Source: Papaver somniferum (lineage: Eukaryota > Streptophyta > Magnoliopsida > Ranunculales > Papaveraceae). From it: DNA of 64,000 nt. The translations under genes were made by a program, and so were the position numbers. The notes beneath the pieces are model-generated. The model made no database searches, was not told where the DNA came from, and saw nothing but the letters and a program-made list of their open reading frames with translations. Of this stretch, positions 33,100 through 44,219 are shown one piece after another; the stretch's first letter is position 1; every line of letters starts with the position of its first letter. The stretch spans positions 116,601,120-116,665,119 of the forward strand of contig NC_039362.1 of the NCBI RefSeq assembly GCF_003573695.1, in the 5' to 3' direction.

Positions 33100-34191
33100 A
33101 GAGAGTGAAGGTTTTGATTGGGAGAGGGTTCTGTGTACTCCTTCAGTCCCCAGTTGAAGTTATTATGGCTCAACCTTCTCTATGAAGATGCGCTTCGAAA
33201 TATTACAGTCACTTGTTGGATGATTGATGAACCTATGAAAGCGACAATACCTGGGATTCTCCATTTCTTCTTCAGTTGGCTCTCTCCTGATGAACGATAA
33301 TTTGATTGCACTATATTGAACGCATACTTCCAGTAAATCGATCACTCCTTCATAAGAATAGGGAAGTTTGAGCCTGTCTGATCATTTCCCCGTTCGTTGA
33401 TGCCGGGTCGAAGTTTGTGCATTTCAGGATTGGTTATATTTTCTTTTCCCCTTCGGAGGAGCCTGGGATGTTGAAGAAGCGTTTTGATGTTGTGTCTCAG
33501 CTTTCCTTTCATTCCTTTCAGCAACAACATTTGTTGAAGGTTGGAGATCGTACTGATTGTTGACCAGGCATCATCTGCTACGAGGTTCTCCGACCTTTCA
33601 GACTTTGCTCTTTCCAGTATAACAGGTGCGGTAGTCACTAATCGTTTGGCTGCTTCATGAAGTTCTGAGAAAGTCTGGAATCAGAGATTTTTTAGTAAAT
33701 CTCTATAGACCGGGGTCATTCCATTGATGCACAAGTCTACGAGTTATTGTTCAGTGACATTCGGATCATGACAAAGATTGGACTCTGAACCTTTTCACGT
33801 AATCATTGGGATGTTCATTGTTCCTCTGAAACATTCTTCCCAGGTCTGAGAGGGTGACCTGTTCTGAAACGAAGAAGTACCATGTGCAGAAATCATTAAT
33901 AAATTCTCCCCAACTAGTGATGCTTCTTGATGCGATGTTCTTGTACCATGTGTATGCTCTGCCAGTTAAGGATTTTAAAAACTCCTTCAAGCGGACAACA
34001 TGGTTGTACTCATGATCGCCCAATGATTCCAAGAATCGAGAGACATGTTTTCGAGTATTGCCTGTTCCATCATAAAGTGTGAACGTCGGATAAGTATAAC
34101 CTTTTGGAAGAGTAACTCTCTGTATAGTAGAAGGATATGGAGGTTGGTGACAATTGACAAATGATGTCTTGTCTTTTTCACGATCCTCTAT
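33100..34191 (-). pseudogene. Outer gypsy gag, middle and C-terminal part
   Basis: On the minus strand from 34191 the frame reads FIEDREKDKTSFVNCHQPPY, then the gypsy retrotransposon gag domain: YPTFTLYDGTGNTRKHVSRF, LKEFLKSLTGRAYTWYKNI, SWGEFINDFCTWYF, NNEHPNDYVKRF. The frame is lost near 33766 and resumes at 33638-33342 (HEAAKRLVTTAPVILERAKS-like). At 33345-33163 comes a Cys/His region (PRYCRFHRFINHPTSDC) in the place of a nucleocapsid finger. Several indels and stops. The first residues of the longest open frame (34242-34197) belong to the inserted copia LTR and not to gag. Confidence 0.85.
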
Positions 34192-34196
34192 AAAGC

Positions 34197-34934
34197 TGTT
34201 AGAGCATTGCTCGGTTGAACCCACCAAGTGTTGGTATGTCAAGTTTGGTTGACATATTTTAGTGAACCAAAACTCATTTAAAGAGTCGCTTGATTATATA
34301 CTAGAGTCAACTTCGTATAGGTTAGCTAGAAAGTTATTATGATATGAGACTTATAAGTATTACTCGAAGACTTGAGAAATGTGAAGAAGTAAAGAGCTAC
34401 ATCGACGACATCATCCTTCCTATTGAGGTTAGTAATATTTTGACTTGAACTGTTTCATTCCTAACGTATCTTTCAAGTCGTGCTATATTGAAAACATAAC
34501 TGCGAAGCTGTGAATCATTATACTCTAGTTAGACGTAGTATTAAGGAATTATAATACGAAGTATAACGCCTATCTTTTGAACTTCGTATATAAGACATCG
34601 ACATAATCGTATGAATGCTATTGTGATTATGTATGGGTATGGGTGAAGATTTCGTCCTAGGAAACAGTGTTTTACATTCGTTTAAATGAAGTACAATTCA
34701 TAAACTTGTTTTGTGAATCGAAAGGGAAATTGCTAGGCTTATTGGTATTGTTATTCATTGAAAATCTTTGGATTAGCAATATGTGTGTTTAGTATGACCG
34801 CTCATAACTTATTTATGTATCTTGGTAAAACTATTTGCAATGCCTGACTTATGTATCGGTATGACTTTTATTAGTGAAACCAATCTTAAGTAATCACCTG
34901 AGATGGTATGATCGATATTTGTAATTGGTGTGAC
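34197..34934 (+). repeat. SIRE-like 5' LTR, first part
   Basis: Matches 54839-55585. Interrupted by the Tat-like element at GTGAC (34930-34934). Confidence 0.92.
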
Positions 34935-35407
34935 TGTAGTTGCAGGAAATCCTACACTACACCCCTCACAAGATTTCATTAACATTCAACTCATTTTTGG
35001 ATTAACAATCTTAATTTTATTGATTAATCTTTTGAAAAATCTTACAAGAAAAGAGAGAGGGAATAAGAACAACAACCACACTTGATTTTTCTCTCTCCTG
35101 TTTGTTAGCTATTACTCTCCAAAAAGATCTCTCTCCTTTTCTTACAATTGAATGGCTATTTATAGGGAATTACATAATGGATGACAGCTAATATGTCCTT
35201 TATTTTTGGATATGGATTGCGACATTCTCGCAACCTTACAAATGTTAATCTCGCAAACTCCCTAATTTTTGCAGGACCATCACATTTTTCTCATGATTTA
35301 GCTGACGTCGTTTATTATGTCATTTCTGAAGTTGTTCTGCGACACTGTTGTGTTGTGTTGTTAATAATTTCGCTGAGGCATTATTGCTTCGAGATTCTGA
35401 TCCTACA
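34935..35407 (-). repeat. Tat-like 3' LTR
   Basis: 473 bp, nearly identical to 48500-48972. On the minus strand a purine-rich AAGATATGAGAAGAGGCAAG tract lies just before it. Confidence 0.92.
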
Positions 35408-35775
35408 TCTTGCCTCTTCTCATATCTTCTCTGCGAAGTAGAGAACGATGTGAGAAATGCCGCAGCTGTCTATCTCTTCATATTTTGCATTTATCACATG
35501 TATCCTTTCCTCAATCTATTTCTTGACACGTCTTCTGTAACCGCTGCTTTTCAACCGCTCACGTCTTTTCGCATTAATGGTGTTTATTTCTTCGATAAAC
35601 AAAAATCTTCTCTATATATTCTTCTTACTCTTCTTTCCATTTTCTTTTTACTTTCTCTTCTTTTTTTACTCTCTCATCTCTGCAACTCTATTGTTCTTCC
35701 GTAAGTTCTGCTACTGTAATTCTTCCCTCTTCAATCTTCTTACTTTTCATCCATTCCCATACTCTATATTCAGAT
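35408..35775 (+). promoter_or_regulatory. Presumed promoter and leader of the antisense gene
   Basis: Between the 3' LTR and the antisense ATG. Contains CTATATATTC at about 35611 as a possible TATA box, then a CT-rich leader, as in plant genes. Function inferred from position. Confidence 0.4.
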
Positions 35776-38534
35776 ATGCCTCCAAGCGGTCAAAAGCATG
35801 AGAAAACTTTTAAGGAAATCCAAAAAGATCTCGACGAGAGAGGTTTTACACTTTCTACCATTCCTGGTGAAAGTGCCAAATCAATTCTTTCTATTAAACT
35901 TTTTTCTGATCAACACTGTGATGATCAAATAATCATAGTTTCGCTAGGTCAAATTCTCGCAGGTCTCCCCATTCCTCTTTATGACCCTGACATTCCTTTA
36001 TTTTATGAGATTCTCGCTCATCCAGACTTTTCGCGAGCTATCTTTCAATTAAGTGGAGATTGCATCCGTCTAATGTTGGAGTTCGCTAACCGTGGTGCTG
36101 GTAAAGGATATATCTACTCTAAAGAACTTAGGGATCCTAAATTCGCAGACTTGGAGATAATCGTTGAAAAATACACAGTAGCGAGTTTCTTTGAGAATTA
36201 TGAATTGATCTCCATGAAGAAAGAGAATACTCGCTGGGGTGTTCGTCTCAAAAGGAAAGATAATATTGATGAAGATAAAATACTCATGTATGATATTGAT
36301 TGGAACTCTGGAATAAATAAAACCCCTCGCCAATCCAAATATGATAAATGGTGCGTCTTCCCCTTGATGCTGAAAGGACCTTATATTGCTGGTTCGAATG
36401 TCATTCCTGCGAGTCTCGCTGCTTACCGACCTTGGGTATTCTCTTGGCCTGATAAAGTGAAAGAGGTATGTTTCTTCCAGTTTCGCCCACTTTACATTTC
36501 TTTATTTATCTTTACTCTTTTGTTCGTTGATTCTTGCGACATTCTACAAATCCAGAAACTGAAAGATAGCTACCATAGGACTGGGAAAGCCAATACCTTG
36601 TTAACTCTTCGCTCATACACAAATGAGGTAAGAAATATTCTTTTATGATTTTAAACAATATATTGTTGCCTCTATTTCTTATCTTCATTTGTGTGTGAAG
36701 ATTATTGCTGAAGTAGAAGAACCCACCAAAGCTGCGACGGCTGGTGATAAGGGTAAAGATATTCTTCGCAAAGGAAAATCATCTGCATCCTCTTAAAAGA
36801 AAAGAAAGAGAGGGAATTCTCCTCCTCTTTCAGATGTTCATTTCCCTGATGGTTCTGAAGATGATGAAGACAACAAAGATGATGATGACGACTCTGCAGC
36901 GAATAAAGATTCTCCACCTGAATCCTCTATGGCACAGTTATCTGGTATCTTCTCCGATTCTTGGCAAGGGATGGGAGATAATTGCCTCGCCAGTATATGC
37001 AAAGCTCTCGCAACTATTTGCGATACTCCTTTGTTGGATGGTGATAGTTCTCTTCGTGGGGTCTCCAGATCAGTGACTCCTAGCTTCCTAAATTCTCTCA
37101 ATAGCTTGGTATGCCTTCGTCTTTTTACTTCTTCATTATTGTGACTCAAAGTTTCTTTTTATTTTAAGATTTTTTGTATTTTCTCGCAGGCTGGAAAAGC
37201 TTCTTTCGCTGTTGCCTCAGATCTGGAGAGGAGACGCGAAATTCTTGAAAAGAAGAATCTTCAATTTCGTACAAAGAATGAGGAACTGGAAACTGAAGCT
37301 AAGGGTCTTCGTGAGAAGAACGAACAATTAGAAGCTGAAGTCAAAGGTCTTCGCGAGAAGAACAAACAACTAGAAATTGATTCTTCTTCGCACAAGAATA
37401 AAATCTCTAGTCTTCAGCAAGCTAATAATCAACTCTATGGTATGTTACTTTTCCCCTTTGCCTTCATTCATTCATCCTGTTGTTTTATCTTATTTGATTG
37501 ATCCTTTTTGCAGACATTTATGGTCTTTCTGATGAAGCTACCGTTCTTCGTTCATTTCCTAATGCCTTGGATAATGACACCCTTCTTGAGCATCTTAATA
37601 AATCTTTAAATAGTTTCTCAAATGATAAAATTTCATCTCTTTCTCTGAATGAACTGAGATCCAAATTTCTCCTCTTAGAGATTGACCATAGATCTAGTTT
37701 AGGCTTAGCCAACCAATTTAAGCGTTTCTTTCTTAATTCTAAAGAGAAAATCAATGAGCTAAGAACCAAAATTAGCGGTCTCATAGATGATAAGGATCGC
37801 ATTTCTAACCAAGGTGCTGAGACTTTGTAGAAATTCCAAGAGACCCTTCTTGAGGTTCAACTTGAACGAGATGAAGCTAACCGCAAGAATATCGCGCTCT
37901 GCGAAAGAGAAAGTCAAGTCCGTTCTCGTCTCCTTATAAATAGTGATAATGAGTTCGCTTGGGCCGCGACAATCTTGGATAACGCCAGAAAAGATTTAGG
38001 TGTAAATGTTAGTCTCCAAGTTGAGCATACAACCTTGATTAGAGATATGATTTCTGAGAGAGAAGGTCATTAACTGTTTTCCTTTATTAATCTTTGGTTT
38101 TTCACGAGTTTTTATCAAGTTACTGATTAATTGCTATATGCTTCGCAGAATCTGAAAGTAGATATTGCCAAAGAGTTGAGGAACTTGAAGCTGAAAAAGA
38201 GGCACTCGCAAAGAATTTTTCTTCTCGCAACGACAAATATTCTAGATTAAAGAATCAAATCAAGATCACTGTTGCGAACTTTAAGAACGACGCTCTGCAT
38301 TTTCGCAATCAAACTATTCAAATGGTTTGTGATGACCATAGTATTCCTCATTCTGATTATCCTTATCTCTTGGAGGAGATCCCAAAGAACATTCCTAGTC
38401 TGACCATCTCTGATAGCGAAGCTGATGATGAAGAATCTGATGGTGATAAAGGTTCTGATGCAGACGAAGAAGGGAACAAGTCTGATGAAGATGATGAAGG
38501 ATCAACTAGAAGTAGTCTTTATTTATTTCTTTGA
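35776..38534 (+). pseudogene. Antisense gene of the Tat-like element, six exons, two in-frame stops
   Basis: Proposed exons: 35776-36465, 36556-36627, 36701-37108, 37190-37439, 37514-38065, 38149-38534. Each intron starts GT and ends AG, and phases match throughout (230, 24, 136 codons, then a split codon at 37439/37514 and another at 38065/38149). The N-terminal 230 residues (FTLSTIPGESAKSILSIKLF; LPIPLYDPDIPLFYEILAHP) recall the putative gypsy-type transposon domain found in Tat antisense ORFs. Next come a Lys/Ser/acidic linker, a long coiled coil (EKKNLQFRTKNEELETEAKG and onward) and an Asp/Glu-rich tail (DSEADDEESDGDKGSDADEE). TAA at 36794 and TAG at 37828 interrupt an otherwise open frame of about 790 residues. 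Function unknown. The opposite-strand pol region is absent. Confidence 0.75.
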
Positions 38535-39159
38535 TCTTCTGTAATACTTGTACATTTATTCCTTCTTTCTGTATATTTGCGAATTCTTTTGGTTCCCCAT
38601 ATTCCTTAATATATGAGTTTCTTTCATTTTGACCTGCATTCATTAAAACAATTCTTCCTTACAATACGGTTAATCAACATAATCATTAATTTTTGAATTT
38701 TTGCGTAAATATATCATGTGGAGACAAATAACATTTTCTAATTTCATTCATTCCCATACTTGCCTCTGTTATTTGTATCCAAATGAGAGATTTTGCAGAT
38801 TTTTCTTATTTTGTGCCTCAACTTCGCAGTTGTTTATGTATAATCTTGCAATCATATGCGAAATGAATTTTGATTCTTTTCAAAATCTCATTTCTGTGTG
38901 GTCTTATTTTTCCTTCCTAGTTAAAGGTCTTATTATGCCACCTCTTGTCATTGCGACAAAATCGCAGGACGTCCTTGCACTTTCATGCAAAAACCCATTG
39001 ATCTTGCCTTAACTTTTTTATTTGTATTATTGCCTCTTCAGGATTGTCGCGACAATATGACAGGCCTAAATTTTCTTGCGAAAATAAAGCCTCATGACAT
39101 TGCCGTCTTGTGACGAAATCGCAGGACGTCTTCGCACTTTTATGCGAAAACCCATTGAT
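38535..39159. other. Tat-like interior, non-coding
   Basis: AT-rich with repeated CGACAAAATCGCAGGACGTC-type words (38955 and 39112) and ATGCGAAAACCCATTGAT. No gene. Ends at the LARD3 target duplication TTGAT (39155-39159). Confidence 0.6.
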
Positions 39160-40726
39160 TGATAAGCACGTATGTGCTACATTTTGTACCCATATTTATA
39201 CTAGCTAGGACTCGATATTGTTGCTAATATACTATTTTAATGCTTTTGTAGAAAGTAGAAGTAAATCCAATCATCCAAGAATAAATGGCGAAATGTGAAG
39301 CTAAAACAGTGCTTTCCACAAAAAAACCCAGCAAGGTTACTCGAGACACCAAAGCCAGACAGAGAAGGGATGATACACAAGGGGGACGGTCTAATTGAAA
39401 ACAAGGAGGTCAAGCACGTACACATGCCTTACCCTGAATCATGGTTTTGTGGGGGATCAGAAGAACAGTCGTGTGATTTTCATGCAAGCAGAAAACATTA
39501 TAGGGGTTACTATGCCATGTGTCGTTGCATATATGCATAGTTTTGGGAAGTTGGAAAGGAAATCCTGTGAGGTAGTGGAATATTGGAACAAATAAATGGG
39601 TCCACGTGAATATCTTGGTGGAGGGAGAACAATGAATTAAAAATATTTTGCTTTCCCACCAGAGGGATTCTTTTTAAGTCTACCAAATATGCATGCAAGC
39701 AAAATGAAGAAGAATATATATATGGGAAGATCACATTGATGACCACCATGCAAGTTTCAATTAAGGATAATTAAGAGAATGACGACACATCTTTATTTGG
39801 TATATATTTTGTGTATTGTGAAGAAAAAAGGGGGGGTGTTCTGAGGCCGGTTTTGGGAGACGAATAGAAGGGAGGCGGCTACAGATCCGCGTAGGAGAGA
39901 CGGAGAAGGGTTTGCGTTCTTCCGTTTTTCCAATTCCATTTCGATTAGCTAGTGAATATCTAATATATTTATTTATGGCTTTTGAGAAAGCGATGGCTTG
40001 CTAATTATTTTGTAACTAGGTTTTTTATGGTTGAAACTACATGGGTATTGGGCCATTTTTGATTGATTGGATTATATAGCAATAGACCATTTTGAATTGA
40101 ATAAATAATTCCATGATTTTATATATTGATTTAATGATAATATGAGTTGTTGCTTCACCGGTTTCGTATAACCTTTGTGCATAATTGTTAGGATCGAAAA
40201 TATATTTGTCTACTTATTTGATATTTCATGCTTGAGTTAAATCCTTTGATGGGGTATGCTTAGAATAGCCAGGTATTATTTGAGAACATGTATTTAGTTT
40301 CGTATAAATTTCTCATTAATGCAATTTGATGGTGCATGCTTTGGTTTAGTCTTTTGATGTGCCATGCTTAGGACGTCCCAGTGATATTTGCGACTCTAAT
40401 ATATATAATAGGTGATGTCAATAGAAAGAACAATAAATAATTCATGAATTATGTTTCATTTCAGTATTTGAATAGAAATAGTGGTGGATACATTAAACCC
40501 TGGTTACCAACTCTCCCATTTGATTCGCTTTGTTACTTGAGTTTATTCTTCTCATTGTATTTATTCTTTCAAAAATCCAAAAACATCTTTATTTGTTAGT
40601 CCATTACAGATATTGATTACGTATTTCCACCGCTCCTCGTGGGAACGACTTGTACTTGCCATTTTTCTACTAGTTAGACACCGTGCAATTGCGGTTTATA
40701 TAAATAGGTATCTCCGGATCCTATCA
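39160..40726 (+). repeat. LARD3 5' LTR
   Basis: Nearly identical to 42647-44214. Ends GGTATCTCCGGATCCTATCA. Confidence 0.95.
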
Positions 40727-40728
40727 AT

Positions 40729-40750
40729 TTTTGGCGCCGCTGCTGGGGAG
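40729..40750 (+). promoter_or_regulatory. LARD3 primer-binding site
   Basis: TTTTGGCGCCGCTGCTGGGG immediately after the LTR, the same TGGCGCC type as LARD1. Confidence 0.78.
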
Positions 40751-40912
40751 CGGTTGTGGAATATGGTAATTAGTATTTTTTTTATTTTGTAAATATTTAG
40801 GTGTTTATTTGTTTTGTTTTTTTTGTACAGTATTTTTATTTTTTAGGATTTATTTTTCCTTTTGACTTGTTTTGTGCTTCAGAATTTTATTTCAGGAGCC
40901 TTTTTGAGAACG

Positions 40913-41935
40913 ATGAATGCTTTGCGCGAGACGTCGTCTATGACGCTTGGTTAATACATGTATGGGTCACGGTATAAGGAAGTTCTTGCTTATAATCGTC
41001 TCATGTATGGAACTTGGAATCCACGTAATTTCTCTATGGGTGGTTATTCAGATGAGTATCAACCCCAATACCATGAGGGTGAACATGAACTTGACACTGG
41101 AAGTGATTTTAGGAATTATGATACCGATATAATATCTGAATCTGTTGTATCTTACCCAACTCATGATCATTTAACTTATTATTTGTCTATTCAAAAGGAC
41201 GAGAGCTGTGTTAGAGATGTCATTTATTCAGATAATGATGATTTAGAAGAACATATATATACAGAAGATACTATTGTTGAGTCTGATGACTTAGAGACAG
41301 TAGACGTGCATAATGAGATATTTTCTAATCATTCAAATAATGAGTTTCCTATAAGTCACTTAGTTGCAAATAGTGATGAGGCGATTATTCATGATATTGT
41401 TGCTCCATTGAGCTCTTGTTTTTCTGATCCATCTAATGATTTTCTGAATGCTGATGTGAATGTTGAACATATTGATATTGGTCAGATAACTTGTGTCGAT
41501 GATTTTGAGCCTTTATCTGTTTGTTTAGCCCACTTTTCTGATTCCGATGACCCTATGATTATTGATATTATCAAGGCTTTGAGACCTCCAATAGTTAATC
41601 AAGGTAACTCAACAACGGAAGTTATTTCCGCAAACTTAGAACCAGATTTAAGAGTTACCGATTTTGATAAACTTAAACCACTAGATGCATGTATAGGTCA
41701 TCGTGCTAATATTGATGATTGTTTGACTTTTGTAATTGTCAATTCATTGCTTCCTCTGATTTCTAGTGAAGATATTGTGTCGACGGAAGTTATTTCAGCT
41801 GATTTAGAACCCGATTTAGAGTGTGCTTTCCGAATGGAAATTAATATGCATTCTATATTTGTTGTTCATGTGAGTAATTTACTAATCTCGACCTTGCATG
41901 ACTTGATGACTAAGAATTTTTTCTCTTGGGAATGA
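40913..41935 (+). pseudogene. LARD3 acidic protein of unknown function
   Basis: An upstream ATG at 40913 (MNALRETSSMTLG) is followed by one in-frame TAA at 40952. The frame then runs open from ATG 40958 to 41935 (325 residues). It is strongly acidic and Tyr-rich at the N-terminus (NPRNFSMGGYSDEYQPQYHE). It shares with LARD1/LARD2 the pattern (S/P)IQKDE..(V/T)RD followed by NDDLEEHIYTEDTIVESDDL. An internal duplication (TTEVISANLEPDL, STEVISADLEPDL) is present. DPQLFRLYIY, equivalent to DPQLFRLLLY of the other two, follows at about 42007 in a different frame, so the C-terminus is probably frameshifted. No known domain. Confidence 0.75.
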
Positions 41936-42306
41936 ATTTACACATCTTTTTGGAGGTTTTTAGTGTTTGCAGATTCATATTTGCAGCTGACCTGATTCGT
42001 TGGATTGATCCCCAACTTTTCAGACTTTATATATATGTTTTGCTGCTTACTTTGGTGCAACCTCACCTTGTTTGAGGTTCTTTATGTGCGCAAGCAAGGA
42101 TACAAAGATTTTGCTTCATGGGAGTCAACCCATATTATTTCGCTTCATGGGAGTTAACCCATCAGATTTGTTTTCTTTCCTCTATCTTTTATTTATTTGC
42201 TTGAATTTCCCATCTTAGTTTCTACGTTGGATGACTCAATTCCATTGAGGACAATGTAATGTTTAAGTGTGGGGAGTGGCATTTTCGTTAGTTAAAAAAA
42301 AAAGAT
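41936..42306 (+). other. LARD3 post-ORF region with internal hairpin
   Basis: Contains the shifted DPQLFRLYIY codons (about 42007), two copies of TTCATGGGAGT(C/T)AACCCAT (about 42115 and 42143), and CATTGAGGACAATG (42244-42257), a perfect 5-bp stem followed by TTTAAGTGTGGGGAG. Confidence 0.65.
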
Positions 42307-42598
42307 GACCAGCTGTGTAGCGGGTCTAAAAAAAAAAAAAAAATTTTGAATATCATGACCAGCTGTATAGCGGGTCTAAAAAAGCAAAAAAAAAATATAT
42401 ATATAAAATGAAAAAAAAATTATAATATGATTGTTTGGGTTATGACCAGCTGTGTAGCGGGTCTTTTCTTTTTTCTTGCATTATATGACCAGCTGTGTAG
42501 CGGGTCTAAAAAATATATATAAAAAATTAAAAAAAAAAAGATCAGTTGTGTAGCGGGTCTAACCCTCTCTTATGATATGACCAGCTGTGTAGCGGGTC
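42307..42598 (+). repeat. Array of six stem-loop repeats
   Basis: Six copies of GACCAGCTGTGTAGCGGGTC at 42307, 42357, 42444, 42487, 42540 and 42579. Copies 2 and 5 carry one or two changes (TGTATA loop; GATCAGTTG). Each folds as GACC/GGTC plus GC/GC around a six-base loop, with one mismatch. Spacers are A/T tracts of unequal length (17 to 67 bases), so this is not a simple tandem satellite. Confidence 0.92.
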
Positions 42599-42630
42599 AA
42601 TTCTTTGTTTTGCTCGAGGACTAGCAAAAT

Positions 42631-42646
42631 ATAAGTGTGGGGGTGT
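42631..42646 (+). promoter_or_regulatory. LARD3 polypurine tract
   Basis: ATAAGTGTGGGGGTGT directly before the 3' LTR. Confidence 0.85.
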
Positions 42647-44214
42647 TGATAAGCACGTATGTGCTACATTTTGTACCCATATTTATATTAGCTAGGACTC
42701 GATATTGTTGCTAATATACTATTTTAATTCTTTTGTAGAAAGTAGAAGTAAATCCAATCATCCAAGAATAAATGGCGAAATGTGAAGCTAAAACAGTGCT
42801 TGCCACAAAAAAAACCAGCAAGGTTACTCGAGACACCAAAGCCAGACAGAGAAGGGATGATACACAAGGGGGACGGTCTAATTGAAAACAAGGAGTTCAA
42901 GCACGTACACATGCCTTCCCCTGAATCATGGTTTTGTGGGGGCTCAGAAGAACAGTCGTGTGATTTTCATGCAAGCAGAAAACATTATAGGGGTTACTAT
43001 GCCATGTGTCGTTGCATATATGCATAGTTTTGGGAAGTTGGAAAGGAAAGCCTGTGAGGTAGTGGAATATTGGATCAAATAAAAGGGTCCACGTGAATAT
43101 CTTGTTGGAGGGAGAAAAATGAATTAAAAAGATTTTGCTTTCCCACCAGTGGGATTCTTTTTAAGTCTACCAAATATGCATGCAAGCAAAATGAAGAAGA
43201 ATATATATATGGGGAGATCACATTGATGACCACCATGCAAGTTTCAATTAAGGCTAATTAATATAATGACGACACACCTTTATTTGGTATATATTTTCTG
43301 TATTGTGAAGAAAAAAGGGGGGGGTGTTCTGAGGCCGGTTTTGGGAGACGAATAGAAAGGAGGCGGCTACAGAGCCGTGAAGGAGAGACGGAGAAGGGTT
43401 TGCGTTCTTCCGTTTTTTCAATTCCATTTCGATTAGCTAGTGAATATCTAATATATTTATTTATGGCTTTTGAGAAAGTGATGGCTTGCTAATTATTTTG
43501 TAACTAGGGTTTTTATGGTTGAAACTACATGGGTATTAGGCCATTTTTGATTGATTGGATTATATAGCAATAAACCATTTTGAATTGAATAAATAATTCC
43601 ATGATTATATATATTGATTTAATGATAATATGAGTTGTTGCTTCACCGGTTTCGTATAACCTTTGTGCATAATCGTTAGGATCGAAAATATATTTGTCTA
43701 CTTATTTGATATTTCATGCTTAGGTTAAATCCTTTGATGGGGTATGCTTAGAATAGACAGGTATTATTTGAGAACCTGTACTTAGTTTCGTATAAATTTC
43801 TCATTAATGCAATTTGATGGTGCATGCTTTGGTTTAGTCTTTTGATGTGCCATGCTTAAGACGTCCCAGTGATATTTGCGACTCTAATATATATAATAGG
43901 TGATGTCAATAGAAAGAACAATAAATAATTCATGAATTATGTTTCATTTCAGTATTTGAATAGAAATAGTGGTGGATACATTAAACCCTGGTTACCAACT
44001 ATCACATTTGATTCGTTTTGTTACTTGAGTTTATTCTTCTCATTGTCTTTATTATTTCAAAAATCCAAAAACATCTTTATTTGTTAGTCCATTAGAGATA
44101 TTGATTACGTATTTCCACCGCTCCTCGTGGGAACGACCTGTACTTGCCATTTTTCTACTAGTTAGACACCGTGCAATTGCGGTTTATATAAATAGGTATC
44201 TCCGGATCCTATCA
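42647..44214 (+). repeat. LARD3 3' LTR
   Basis: Copy of 39160-40726. Followed by TTGAT. Confidence 0.95.
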
Positions 44215-44219
44215 TTGAT

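Larger units (their letters stand above)
39160..44214 (+). mobile_element. LARD3: non-autonomous gypsy-type LTR element with acidic ORF and hairpin array
   Basis: LTRs 39160-40726 (1567 bp) and 42647-44214 (1568 bp) start TGATAAGCACG and end GATCCTATCA. Target duplication TTGAT at 39155-39159 and 44215-44219. Primer site TTTTTGGCGCCGCTGCTGGG follows the 5' LTR, and ATAAGTGTGGGGGTGT precedes the 3' LTR. The 1.9-kb interior carries one 325-residue frame and an array of six stem-loops, and no gag or pol. The layout (LTR - TGGCGCC - acidic ORF - hairpins - purine tract - LTR) matches LARD1 and LARD2 although the nucleotide sequence is largely different. Confidence 0.95.

Noticed and set aside
33766..34242. 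ATG at 34242 as the gag start
   Set aside because: The first 15 codons lie in the inserted copia LTR; the real start is at 58167, across the insertion.
35776..36648. A single-exon 290-residue gene
   Set aside because: Its last 60 residues are translated intron; a GT-AG intron at 36466-36555 joins in phase to further exons.
42301..42600. CRISPR-like array (short repeats, variable spacers)
   Set aside because: Spacers are A/T homopolymer runs of very unequal length inside a plant retroelement; the repeats fold as hairpins but there is no prokaryotic context.
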